A stretch of 64,000 nt of DNA. Origin: Salipaludibacillus aurantiacus (GTDB lineage: Bacteria; Bacillota; Bacilli; Bacillales; Salisediminibacteriaceae). Every line of letters starts with the position of its first letter. Within the stretch, counting starts at the first letter, position 1. The notes below the pieces were generated by a model. That model saw only the letters and a program-made list of their open reading frames with translations, ran no database searches and was not told where the DNA came from. Below, piece after piece: positions 45,938-54,001 of this stretch. The DNA is taken from contig NZ_FOGT01000003.1 of the NCBI RefSeq assembly GCF_900111295.1, positions 124,001-188,000 of the forward strand, given 5' to 3'. The position numbers and the translations under genes were made by a program.

Positions 45938-46574
45938 CGTTCATCCCTCTTTCCATTCTTCTATCTATCCATTGCTGACACACTGTTAATGAAAAACCTG
46001 TCACATGGCCTATCAACAGACTGAAAAGTATTGTCCCTACGAATATCGGACCTCCCAGCAGCCAGCCCGCAACTAATACAAGTATTTCCATATATACTCT
46101 TACTCTAGCCACTGAGGCGCCTGTTTTTTGAGAAAGAGCCAGCATTACACTGTCTCTCGGACCTGCTCCGCAACGAGGGGATATATATACACCGATACCA
46201 AATCCCATAATCAGTATGCCTGTAAACAGCATGATGCTCTTTGCTGCTAATGAAGGGGGTGTCTGCATTATAAATAAGAACAGATCAACAAAGATCCCTA
46301 CGAAAACCATATTTAAATAGGCGCCGAGTTTAGGCCATTCTTTTGTCAGCAGCACAGATAAGGCTAAAAGCAAAAAACCCATAATGATTGTCCAGCTGCC
46401 CACTGTCAAACCAAAGTGGTTAACCAGCCCGATATGCAGCACATCCCAGGGAGCGCTCCCTAAATCTGCAGTTATCATTAAAGAAATCCCAAAGCTCATA
46501 ATCATTAGTCCAATGAGAAAAACGCCCCACCGAAACCAAGGCGTTTCTGTTCCAATCCCCTTTATCAGATCCAT
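45921..46574 (-). CDS. YczE/YitT-family membrane protein
   Basis: A 217-residue integral membrane protein with about five to six segments. Family motifs: GISLMITADLGSAPWDVLHIGL and its second-half echo GIGVYISPRCGAGPRDSVMLAL, suggesting an internally duplicated fold. The physiological substrate is unknown. It overlaps cymR and thus is probably expressed with the cysteine operon. Confidence 0.85.
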   Translation of the reverse strand: MDLIKGIGTETPWFRWGVFLIGLMIMSFGISLMITADLGSAPWDVLHIGLVNHFGLTVGSWTIIMGFLLLALSVLLTKEWPKLGAYLNMVFVGIFVDLFLFIMQTPPSLAAKSIMLFTGILIMGFGIGVYISPRCGAGPRDSVMLALSQKTGASVARVRVYMEILVLVAGWLLGGPIFVGTILFSLLIGHVTGFSLTVCQQWIDRRMERGMNVENIN

Positions 46575-46771
46575 CCCCTTCTCAGTCCTTCCGCCGCTGT
46601 CTTACATCCTGTCTTGTAGTTATCACAGATACATTATAGCATAGAAAATGGTCATCTGTTCCATATCTATCAAGGATTAAGCACAAATCAATTTAAACCA
46701 TTAGCATTTTATCGAGCTTTGTTGTAAATTGCAAATATATTAACTAAATTGAAACAGCGTGTAAAGGTGGT

Positions 46772-48106
46772 ATGTATGTGGATTTATTTAATTACTCTAA
46801 TAAAGATCAGCCAAAAGGACCTCTTGCTGCAAGGATGCGGCCGAGGACAATAGACGAGGTAATCGGCCAGGAAGAGATTATTGGAAAAGGCACTTTACTG
46901 AGAAGAGCAATAGAAGCAGACAGACTGACACCGATGATCTTCCATGGTCCTCCCGGCACAGGCAAAACGACGTTAGCAAAAGTGATCGCCAATTCCACTT
47001 CAGCAAGGTTCGAACAGCTCAACGCCGTAACAGCTGGCATAAAAGATGTGAGAGAAATAGTGAGCAAGGCAAAAGACCGTTTAAAATTCGAGCAGGAAAA
47101 AACCGTATTATTTATTGACGAAATTCACCGGTTTAATAAAGGCCAGCAGGATGCCCTGCTTCCTTATGTAGAAGACGGAACAGTGATACTGATTGGGGCC
47201 ACAACGGAGAACCCGATGTTTGAAGTTAACCCCGCCCTTATTTCACGGTCAAGGCTATTCAGACTCCAGCCGCTAACAGATAATGAGGTAAAACGTGTCA
47301 TTCAACAGGCAATAGAAGACGAGGAACGCGGATTCGGAAAATACAAGATAGAGGTAGCTGATGAGGCGTTTAACCATATGGTGGATATATCAAATGGGGA
47401 TGCGCGTACAGCATTAAATGCCGTTGAGCTTGCTATCTTAACAACGGATCCTGATGAGAATGACACCATTTTTATAGACCTTGAAACGGCGGAAGCATCT
47501 ATTCAAAAACGAATGATTAGATATGATAAAGCTGGAGATAATCATTATGATACGATCTCTGCCTTTATTAAAAGTATCCGGGGGTCGGACCCTGATGCGA
47601 CTCTTTACTGGCTTGCGAAAATGATTTACGCAGGTGAAGACCCCAGATTTATTGCCAGGCGTCTTTATGTTCATGCAGCTGAAGATGTAGGGCTCGCTGA
47701 TCCTAATGCTCTTCTTATAGCCCAGGCAGCCTTTCAGGCTGTAGAGTTCATCGGTATGCCTGAAGCAAGAATTCCTTTGGCCGAAGCTGCACTCTACCTG
47801 GCGACAGCCCCTAAAAGCAACGCAGTAATTAAAGGGATTGACGAGGCTTTAAACACGGTAGAAAAAGAGAAAGCAGGTGAAGTGCCAGTCCATTTACGTG
47901 ATGCTCATTATAAAGGTGCATCAAAATTAGGCCATGGCCAAGGATATTTATATCCCCACAGTTATGAGCATCATTACGTTGTCCAGCAGTACATGCCTGA
48001 CCACCTCATTAACCGGAATTTTTATTCTCCTTCCTCTAACGGTTATGAGAAAACGGTACAGAAGAGGCTTGATTACTTTTTACAGAGAAAAGAAAAAGAT
48101 AAATAA
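46772..48106 (+). CDS. rarA: Replication-associated recombination protein A (RarA/MgsA)
   Basis: A 444-residue AAA+ ATPase of the clamp-loader type acting at stalled forks. Motifs: MRPRTIDEVIGQEEIIG, Walker A FHGPPGTGKTTLA, Walker B VLFIDEIHRFNKGQQDALLP, sensor IGATTENPMFEVNPALISR, and the C-terminal tetramerisation region with LPHS-like YLYPHSYEHHYVVQQYMPD. AAAGG precedes ATG 46772. It is divergent from the yczE-like gene, as rarA is from cymR in B. subtilis. Confidence 0.95.
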   Translation: MYVDLFNYSNKDQPKGPLAARMRPRTIDEVIGQEEIIGKGTLLRRAIEADRLTPMIFHGPPGTGKTTLAKVIANSTSARFEQLNAVTAGIKDVREIVSKAKDRLKFEQEKTVLFIDEIHRFNKGQQDALLPYVEDGTVILIGATTENPMFEVNPALISRSRLFRLQPLTDNEVKRVIQQAIEDEERGFGKYKIEVADEAFNHMVDISNGDARTALNAVELAILTTDPDENDTIFIDLETAEASIQKRMIRYDKAGDNHYDTISAFIKSIRGSDPDATLYWLAKMIYAGEDPRFIARRLYVHAAEDVGLADPNALLIAQAAFQAVEFIGMPEARIPLAEAALYLATAPKSNAVIKGIDEALNTVEKEKAGEVPVHLRDAHYKGASKLGHGQGYLYPHSYEHHYVVQQYMPDHLINRNFYSPSSNGYEKTVQKRLDYFLQRKEKDK

Positions 48107-48151
48107 AATACCTTTTCAATGCTTAAATGTAAGCCTTTGAAATTGAGCCCA

Positions 48152-48330
48152 ACTAAATATTTACTATTACCGGATCTTTCCAGGGATAAGCAATACAAGG
48201 CTTAATAGTGGAAAGAGCTTTATCCAGGAAGCCCGGCAATTACCGATGCTTCGTTTAGAGAATGGAAGATAAGCCAGGAATATCACCGGTACCGTCCCGC
48301 CGCTGAATACTATGAGAATAAGCTCTTATA
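48152..48330 (+). pseudogene. Possible gene relic between rarA and the RsfA-type gene
   Basis: One plus-strand frame reads protein-like text, KYLLLPDLSRDKQYKA, two adjacent stops (TAA TAG, 48203-48208), then WKELYPGSPAITDAS and SQEYHRYRPAAEYYENKLL before TAA at 48328. There is no start codon or ribosome site. The composition and aromatic content resemble a decayed C-terminal coding segment. I do not recognise the family. The rest of this 360-nt gap shows only the promoter described next. Confidence 0.3.
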
Positions 48331-48376
48331 AATTCATGAAATAAACCGGCGTATCTATTTATAAAATCTCTTTTAT

Positions 48377-48404
48377 TTGAAGTTACGTTAATAAATAGTA
48401 TACT
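48377..48404 (+). promoter_or_regulatory. Promoter-like sequence of the RsfA-type gene
   Basis: TTGAAG (48377-48382) and TATACT (48399-48404) are 16 nt apart, about 70 nt before the start. A sporulation-sigma promoter was not recognised. Confidence 0.4.
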
Positions 48405-48471
48405 TTCAGCGTTAATTGTCCATCTTAATAGATAAAGAAATTAGTTTAGTAAAGAAAGGATTGGACAAATA

Positions 48472-49125
48472 ATGAAAGTTAGACAAGATGCCTGGTCTCA
48501 TGAAGATGACCTTTTATTAGCTGAAACAGTACTGAGACATATTCGAGAAGGAGGAACCCAACTGAATGCCTTTGACGAAGTGGGCGACGCCTTAAACCGG
48601 ACATCAGCAGCATGCGGGTTCCGATGGAATGCGGTGGTACGTGATAAATATGAGGATGCAATTAAACTAGCAAAGAAACACAGAAAGCAGCGCAAACGTC
48701 AATTGGCCCAGCAGGCAAAGCCTCAATATAAGAGTTTTGAGCCTAAACAAGAGCCGGTAAAAGCCCCTTCGTTTATGGAGGAGTTCTCTAAAAGCTTTGA
48801 AGCTGTTGACAGAGCAATGAACAAACCAAGAGAGCTTAGCTTGGATGACGTGATCTCGTTTTTGCAGACGTTTAGAGAAAACGGTACAAAATCTTTTATT
48901 TTAGAAGAGGAAAATGAACAGCTCAAGAACAAAGTAGTTGAGCTGGAAGAAGCATATGCCCAATTACAAAAAGAATACCGTTCAGTAGAAGAAGATTACC
49001 AGTCAATTATACAGATCATGGACAGAGCAAGAAAAATGGCTGTCCTTGAGGATGAAGGAGTCGACAGAACTGCTGCTTCTTTCAGGATGGATAAAAACGG
49101 AAATTTAGAAAAAGTCGCTAAATAA
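48472..49125 (+). CDS. RsfA-family regulator (Myb/SANT-like DNA-binding domain)
   Basis: A 217-residue protein. The N-terminal Myb-like domain (about 5-60: AWSHEDDLLLAETVLRHI, RTSAACGFRWNAVVRDKY) is followed by a basic stretch (KKHRKQRKRQL) and, after a linker, a C-terminal coiled coil (about 140-190). B. subtilis RsfA is a prespore regulator that modifies sigma-F transcription; family members of the YlbO/RsfA type are numerous, so the exact targets are unknown. It ends in a strong terminator. Confidence 0.88.
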   Translation: MKVRQDAWSHEDDLLLAETVLRHIREGGTQLNAFDEVGDALNRTSAACGFRWNAVVRDKYEDAIKLAKKHRKQRKRQLAQQAKPQYKSFEPKQEPVKAPSFMEEFSKSFEAVDRAMNKPRELSLDDVISFLQTFRENGTKSFILEEENEQLKNKVVELEEAYAQLQKEYRSVEEDYQSIIQIMDRARKMAVLEDEGVDRTAASFRMDKNGNLEKVAK

Positions 49126-49126
49126 T

Positions 49127-49161
49127 AAAATGGGGCGGACCAAGTGGTCCAGCCCCATTTT
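49127..49161 (+). terminator. Terminator after the RsfA-type gene
   Basis: AAAATGGGGC pairs with GCCCCATTTT and GGACCA with GGTCC inside, ending in TTTTC. Confidence 0.85.
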
Positions 49162-49304
49162 CTATATCAAAATCGTTTCCCCAAGACCTTTATTTGCTTA
49201 TGAGACAAGCTGTAATAAACTCACCACCGGAGAAAACTAATAAAATATCTGCCAAACGATAAAAGTAATGAAAAACTCCTTTGAAAAACAAATCATAAAA
49301 AATA

Positions 49305-49329
49305 AAAAACACCTTACTCAGGTGTTTTT
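49305..49329 (-). terminator. Terminator of 6S RNA
   Basis: AAAAACACCT and AGGTGTTTTT form a perfect 10-bp stem over TACTC, U-rich on both strands. It lies about 16 nt beyond the folded end of the 6S RNA. Confidence 0.75.
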
Positions 49330-49345
49330 TTAATATAATAATATT

Positions 49346-49525
49346 AAGAGTCCCGTGTTTGCCGTTCCTTGTTTTGAACCTGCTTTGGCAGGTGGGTGCT
49401 CTGCTCATTTCTTCTAACTTCCCCGCCTCTTTCAGCAGGGCGTGTTATAGAAAACGAGACGTTGAACTCCCGTTGTATAAGTGTTGGTTCAAACGTATTG
49501 TATAGACGTACAACATAGGACTCTT
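49346..49525 (-). ncRNA. bsrA: 6S RNA (6S-1/BsrA type)
   Basis: About 180 nt on the minus strand. Ends AAGAGTCC and GGACTCTT pair to form the closing stem, and the interior is largely self-complementary with a central open region, the fold by which 6S RNA mimics an open promoter and sequesters sigma-A polymerase. The location beside aspS is the same as bsrA in B. subtilis. Upstream on the minus strand TTGTAA, 18 nt, TTATCA forms a plausible promoter at the right distance. Confidence 0.85.
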
Positions 49526-49599
49526 AAAAGTGATAACCTTTCGGTAACTATATATTACAAAATTAATTAAAGAATTTCAAGTATTATTTGTCTAAATAT

Positions 49600-49612
49600 A
49601 TGACAGTGTCAT
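49600..49612. promoter_or_regulatory. Palindrome upstream of the 6S RNA promoter
   Basis: ATGACA, G, TGTCAT is a perfect 6-bp inverted repeat about 75 nt before the 6S start. It might be an operator; no regulator is assigned. The region 49530-49720 is otherwise A/T-rich and gene-free. Confidence 0.25.
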
Positions 49613-49720
49613 GACTTTGATAACTTATTATATTATCTATTTTGTTTAGTTCCCCGTTTTTTTTCCAGTAAACCTCTTTTTTAGAATTTTAACATTTATT
49701 TCTGAAAATCACCAGAAGAA

Positions 49721-49753
49721 AAAATGGCCGTCACCTAAGTGAAGGCCATTTTC
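49721..49753 (-). terminator. Terminator of the hisS-aspS operon
   Basis: On the minus strand AAAATGGCC pairs with GGCCATTTT and TCAC with GTGA inside, followed by a T-run. Confidence 0.85.
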
Positions 49754-49785
49754 ATAAACGAATTTATTTCAAAAACTTTTTTAAT

Positions 49786-51573
49786 TTATTCACCGGTTTC
49801 CTGTTTTTTAGGTATGACAGAGAGATTCAACTCATCAAGCTGTGCATCACTTACACTGCTCGGAGCATTTGTTAACAGGCAGCTGGCACTCGCAGTTTTC
49901 GGAAAGGCAATCGTTTCACGCAGGTTCGTTCTTCCAGCCAGAATCATAACCAGCCGGTCAAGTCCCAAAGCAATTCCTCCGTGAGGCGGTGTCCCATACT
50001 CAAAGGCATCCAGTAAAAACCCGAACTGGCTCTTAGCTTCCTCATCAGAGAAGCCGAGAGCTGAAAACATTTTTTCCTGAAGCTCCCTTTCGAAAATACG
50101 CTGAGAGCCCCCTCCCAGTTCATATCCATTCAACACAAGGTCATAGGCATCTGCTTTTACTTTTTCAGGAGAGGTTTCGAGAAGTTCCTGGTCTTCTTTT
50201 AACGGCCGGGTGAACGGGTGGTGTTCTGCCACATACCTTCCTGCATCTTCATCATAAGAGAGTAATGGGAATTCTGTGACCCACAGGAAGTTAAATTCAT
50301 CATAGTTAATAAGGTTAAGTTCCTTGGCAAATTTAATCCGCAGTGCTCCTAACGCGTCCCAGGCGACCTGTTTCTTATCTGCTACGAAGAAAAGGATATC
50401 TCCTGCTTCTGCCTCAAAACTGTCAATTAGCCCTGAAGCTTTATCTTCGTCAAAGAATTTGGCTATCGGCCCTTTCAACGTGTGATTCTCTTCCACTTTT
50501 AACCACGCGAGTCCTTTTGCTCCATAGATTTCTACAAAGGACCCCAAACTGTCCAGGTCTTTTCGGGAATATTGATCTGACACTCCTTTTACACAAATTC
50601 CTTTAACTACTCCGCCGTTTTTAACAGTATTGGCAAAAACTTTAAAATCACTTTCAGCCACCTGTTCAGAGACATCTTTTAATTCCATCCCGTAACGGGT
50701 GTCCGGCTTATCAGAACCAAACCGGTTCATAGCTTCTTCGTAAGTAAGTCTTGGAAAAGGTTTAGGAACGTCAATACCTTTTAATTCTTTAACAATTCTC
50801 ACCATCATATCTTCCATCATCGAAAGTAAATTCTCTTTTCCCATAAAAGAAGCTTCAATATCCACTTGAGTAAATTCCGGCTGCCGGTCAGCTCTTAAAT
50901 CTTCATCCCTGAAACAGCGTGCAATCTGATAATAACGCTCAAAGCCTGAAACCATCAGCAGTTGTTTAAAAAGCTGAGGAGACTGGGGCAGAGCATAAAA
51001 CTCCCCGTGGTGTACTCTTGACGGCACAAGATAGTCACGCGCCCCTTCAGGAGTACTCTTAGTCAGCATAGGTGTTTCTACTTCCATGAAGTTCTGTTCA
51101 TCTAAAATATCACGGATCAATTTAGTAGTGCGGTACCTTGTATACATCGTGTCATGCATTTTTGGCCGGCGTAAATCAAGATAACGGTATTTTAAGCGGA
51201 CGTCCTCAGAAATCTCTTCTTCATCTTCAATCATAAACGGGAGTCCTTTAGCTGCATTCAAAATGTGAATCTCTTCAGCCATGACTTCCACTTTACCAGT
51301 GGCGATTTTATCATTAACGTTTTCTTCATCCCTTGCTACCACGCTGCCTGTTACTTCAATCACGTATTCATTTCTGACTTTCTCAGCTACTTGGTGGGCT
51401 TCTCTGTTTTCTTCACCATTAAATACCACCTGAACGTGGCCTGAACGGTCGCGTAAATCTACAAAGATGACCTGGCCTAGATCACGTCGTTTTTTGACCC
51501 ACCCCTGGAGTGTGACCGTCTGGCCTATTAATTCTTCCTGAATTTTACCGCACACATGTGAGCGTTCTTTCAC
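49786..51573 (-). CDS. aspS: Aspartyl-tRNA synthetase
   Basis: Charges tRNA-Asp (and possibly tRNA-Asn). The 595-residue protein has the N-terminal OB-fold anticodon domain ([26 protein letters not shown]), the class II core ([13 protein letters not shown]-like block, [37 protein letters not shown]), the bacterial GAD insertion, and motif 3 [16 protein letters not shown]. It is 20 nt downstream of hisS and shares its T-box-controlled transcript. Confidence 0.97.
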   Translation of the reverse strand: MKERSHVCGKIQEELIGQTVTLQGWVKKRRDLGQVIFVDLRDRSGHVQVVFNGEENREAHQVAEKVRNEYVIEVTGSVVARDEENVNDKIATGKVEVMAEEIHILNAAKGLPFMIEDEEEISEDVRLKYRYLDLRRPKMHDTMYTRYRTTKLIRDILDEQNFMEVETPMLTKSTPEGARDYLVPSRVHHGEFYALPQSPQLFKQLLMVSGFERYYQIARCFRDEDLRADRQPEFTQVDIEASFMGKENLLSMMEDMMVRIVKELKGIDVPKPFPRLTYEEAMNRFGSDKPDTRYGMELKDVSEQVAESDFKVFANTVKNGGVVKGICVKGVSDQYSRKDLDSLGSFVEIYGAKGLAWLKVEENHTLKGPIAKFFDEDKASGLIDSFEAEAGDILFFVADKKQVAWDALGALRIKFAKELNLINYDEFNFLWVTEFPLLSYDEDAGRYVAEHHPFTRPLKEDQELLETSPEKVKADAYDLVLNGYELGGGSQRIFERELQEKMFSALGFSDEEAKSQFGFLLDAFEYGTPPHGGIALGLDRLVMILAGRTNLRETIAFPKTASASCLLTNAPSSVSDAQLDELNLSVIPKKQETGE

Positions 51574-51593
51574 AATTAATCCCTTCCTTCTGC

Positions 51594-52862
51594 TTAGTCA
51601 GCTATGAAAATTTTATCTTTTATTTCATTAAGGGGCACCAGTTCCTGCTCCCCGGTTTTCATTGTTTTCATCATGACACTGCTTTCTGCTAATTCATCTT
51701 CACCTAAAATCAATACATAATCTGCCTGCTGGCGGTCGGCCGCTTTCATTTGGCCCTTAACTTTCTTCTTCATATAATCAGCATCCACTTTAAGTCCTTC
51801 TTTTCTTAACTGGTGAAGAAGCTTAGGCGCGGCGTTTTTGGCCGCTTCTCCCATCGTGACAATATAAGCGTCCAGACCCTGGTCGACAGGAAGCTCAATT
51901 CCCTGAGTTTCAAGAGCCATTAAAAGCCTTTCAAGACTTAAAGCAAAACCAATACCAGGAGTGGCAGGGCCGCCGATTTCTTCTACCAGCCCGTTATACC
52001 GTCCTCCGCCTGTAAGGGTAGTAATGGCTCCAAAGCCTTCTCCGTCAATCATAATCTCAAAGGCAGTATTATTATAATAATCAAGGCCTCGAACAAGCCG
52101 TGAATCCACTTCATAAGCAATATTCATATCTGTGAGATACTTTTTAACCTGGTTAAAATACTCTTTTGACTCATTGTTTAGATAATCAAGTATTGATGGA
52201 GCTGTCTTCATTAGCTCGTGATCCTTGTCTACTTTGCAATCTAAAATTCTGAGAGGGTTTTTCTCCAGCCTCGTTTGGCAGTCGCCACAGAACTCAGAAA
52301 TACGCGGCTTAAAGTGATCGATAAGCGCATTGCGGTGATTGTTACGGCTTTCAACATCTCCAAGGCTGTTAATCACAAGCTTTAAATTATTTAAACCAAG
52401 TTCCTGATAAAAATCCATCGCCAGCCCGATAACTTCTGCATCCACCGCCGGGTCATCACTGCCCATTGCTTCTACTCCGAGCTGGACAAACTGCCGCATT
52501 CTTCCTGATTGAGGACGTTCATATCTGAACATCGGCCCTATGTAGTAAAGTTTGACAGGCTGGTCAGCCCACCCGTGCATTTTATTTTCTACAAATGCCC
52601 TCACCGTAGAAGCCGTCCCTTCCGGCCGCAGGGTTAAGCTGCGCCCTCCCCGGTCTTCAAACGTATACATTTCCTTTTGGACAATATCAGTTGTATCGCC
52701 CACTCCCCGTGCGAACAATTCCGTCTGTTCAAAAACAGGTGTACGTATTTCTTTATAATTGTACCTTCTGCAAAGGTCATGTGCCTTCTGCTCAATATAC
52801 TGCCATTTCTTTGACTCGGAAGGCAGAATATCCTGAGTACCTCGCGGGATTTTATACTTCAT
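51594..52862 (-). CDS. hisS: Histidyl-tRNA synthetase
   Basis: Charges tRNA-His. The 422-residue protein has the family N-terminus [10 protein letters not shown], class II motif 2 region [22 protein letters not shown], the HisA-type [14 protein letters not shown] and [15 protein letters not shown], motif 3 [13 protein letters not shown], and the C-terminal anticodon-binding domain. The start at 52862 follows GGAGG by 7 nt. It is the first gene of the operon behind a T-box leader. Confidence 0.97.
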   Translation of the reverse strand: MKYKIPRGTQDILPSESKKWQYIEQKAHDLCRRYNYKEIRTPVFEQTELFARGVGDTTDIVQKEMYTFEDRGGRSLTLRPEGTASTVRAFVENKMHGWADQPVKLYYIGPMFRYERPQSGRMRQFVQLGVEAMGSDDPAVDAEVIGLAMDFYQELGLNNLKLVINSLGDVESRNNHRNALIDHFKPRISEFCGDCQTRLEKNPLRILDCKVDKDHELMKTAPSILDYLNNESKEYFNQVKKYLTDMNIAYEVDSRLVRGLDYYNNTAFEIMIDGEGFGAITTLTGGGRYNGLVEEIGGPATPGIGFALSLERLLMALETQGIELPVDQGLDAYIVTMGEAAKNAAPKLLHQLRKEGLKVDADYMKKKVKGQMKAADRQQADYVLILGEDELAESSVMMKTMKTGEQELVPLNEIKDKIFIAD

Positions 52863-52896
52863 AGTGTTTCCTCCTGACATCTATACTTTTTAATAA

Positions 52897-52952
52897 AGGC
52901 TCTGTTAAACTTTGTGGTTAATTATTAATCGCATTTCCCTTTAACAGCGCTT
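52897..52952 (-). repeat. Small inverted-repeat element in the hisS leader
   Basis: AGGCTCTGTTAAA (52897-52909) and TTTAACAGCGCTT (52940-52952) are imperfect inverted repeats (11 of 13) around 30 nt. The left arm repeats the 14-base motif found at 5489-5502. It lies between the T-box terminator and hisS. Confidence 0.5.
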
Positions 52953-52974
52953 ATATAATTAAATTTGACAATAT

Positions 52975-53247
52975 AAAAAACCCCCACCCCTGAACTTGTC
53001 AGGGACGAGAGTTAATTCCCGTGGTGCCACCCTAATTGAAGCTGATAAAAAGCTTCCACTTAGATCAGTTAACGCCTGATTTACGATTTTTCCTACTGCC
53101 TCAAAGGGTTTCGAAAAAATACCTAAGGAGTGTTCATTCATAAAGGTTCAAATAGAAATGCTTCCAGCCCAGGACATTTCCTCTCTGTTTTTGAAAAACT
53201 TTATTACTGTGCTCCCTCAATGGTGTTGAAAAGTAATTCTTGAATTT
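52975..53247 (-). promoter_or_regulatory. T-box riboswitch, tRNA-His responsive
   Basis: The T-box AGGGTGGCACCACGG (53019-53033) and the terminator CCCTGAC..GTCAGGG-type stem with GGGGGTTTTTT (52975-53005) are clear. The probable specifier is CAC (His) at 53130-53132, in stem I opposite GGGAG. The leader runs about 272 nt from its promoter and controls hisS and aspS. Confidence 0.93.
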
Positions 53248-53253
53248 TAATCT

Positions 53254-53282
53254 ATCATACGAATTGTATTCAAATGTGTCAA
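53254..53282 (-). promoter_or_regulatory. Promoter of the hisS-aspS T-box transcript
   Basis: On the minus strand TTGACA (53277-53282), 17 nt, TATGAT (53254-53259). Confidence 0.85.
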
Positions 53283-53303
53283 CCTCTATTTACAGAACCG
53301 TTC

Positions 53304-53480
53304 TTAATTTCGTTCGAGCTTTTTCTTCAGGGCTCTGGCGTCTCTGATTGACAACCCGTTTTCTGAGACTGATTCAAACAGGTTTTCTCCCTGTTCAGCT
53401 TCTGAAAACCGATGCAAATCCGGATTCATAAGCCGGCTCTCAGCAGCTGTGAATTTTTCATGGTTGAATCCTGATCGCAT
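53304..53480 (-). CDS. Possible 58-residue small protein
   Basis: An open frame between dtd and the hisS promoter. It encodes a hydrophilic 58-residue protein with many charged residues (NHEKFTAAESRLMNPD, SIRDARALKKKLERN) and no membrane segment or cysteine. A GGGGG stretch 9 nt before the ATG is a fair ribosome site. Its TAA comes 22 nt before the -35 of the hisS promoter. I do not recognise the family; it could be a small unannotated gene or chance. Confidence 0.45.
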   Translation of the reverse strand: MRSGFNHEKFTAAESRLMNPDLHRFSEAEQGENLFESVSENGLSIRDARALKKKLERN

Positions 53481-53540
53481 AAGTAAAGCCCCCTTCTTTT
53501 TAACTTCATTGTAGCCATAAAAAAGGGGATTTACTCATTT

Positions 53541-53984
53541 TTATTTACTTTCCACAATTAAGGTGACCGGCCCGTGATTTGTAAATGAAACATTCATCAT
53601 TTCACCGAAAGACCCTGTTTCTACTTTAAGGCCGTGAGCTTCCCTGAGCCGGTCGTTAAATTCCTCATAAAGGCTTTCTGCCTGTTCAGGCTTAGCAGCT
53701 GCCATAAAGTTTGGACGGCGTCCTTTCCGGCAGTCCCCGTAAAGAGTAAATTGAGAGATCGACAAAATCTGGCCGCCTACATCCTGGACAGATAAATTTA
53801 ACTTTTCATTCTCATCTTCAAAAAGTCTGAGATTTGCTATTTTATCTGCTGTATAATGGGCATCTTCGGTAGTATCTTCATGGGTGATCCCGACAAGAAG
53901 AACAAGACCATGGTCGATCGCTCCTACCACTTCTTCATTTACAGTTACCTTTGCTTCTAACGAGCGCTGTACGACAACCTTCAT
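53541..53984 (-). CDS. dtd: D-aminoacyl-tRNA deacylase
   Basis: Removes D-amino acids (and glycine mischarged on tRNA-Ala) from tRNA. The 147-residue protein has the N-terminal [15 protein letters not shown], the [21 protein letters not shown] motif, and the cross-subunit [11 protein letters not shown] with its Gly-Pro. It lies 17 nt downstream of relA, and the pair is conserved in bacilli. Confidence 0.95.
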   Translation of the reverse strand: MKVVVQRSLEAKVTVNEEVVGAIDHGLVLLVGITHEDTTEDAHYTADKIANLRLFEDENEKLNLSVQDVGGQILSISQFTLYGDCRKGRRPNFMAAAKPEQAESLYEEFNDRLREAHGLKVETGSFGEMMNVSFTNHGPVTLIVESK

Positions 53985-54001
53985 ACTGATCTACCTCTCT
54001 G

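Noticed and set aside
49190-49408. 72-codon minus-strand frame
   Set aside because: It overlaps the 6S RNA 3' part and its terminator; the sequence is explained by the RNA.
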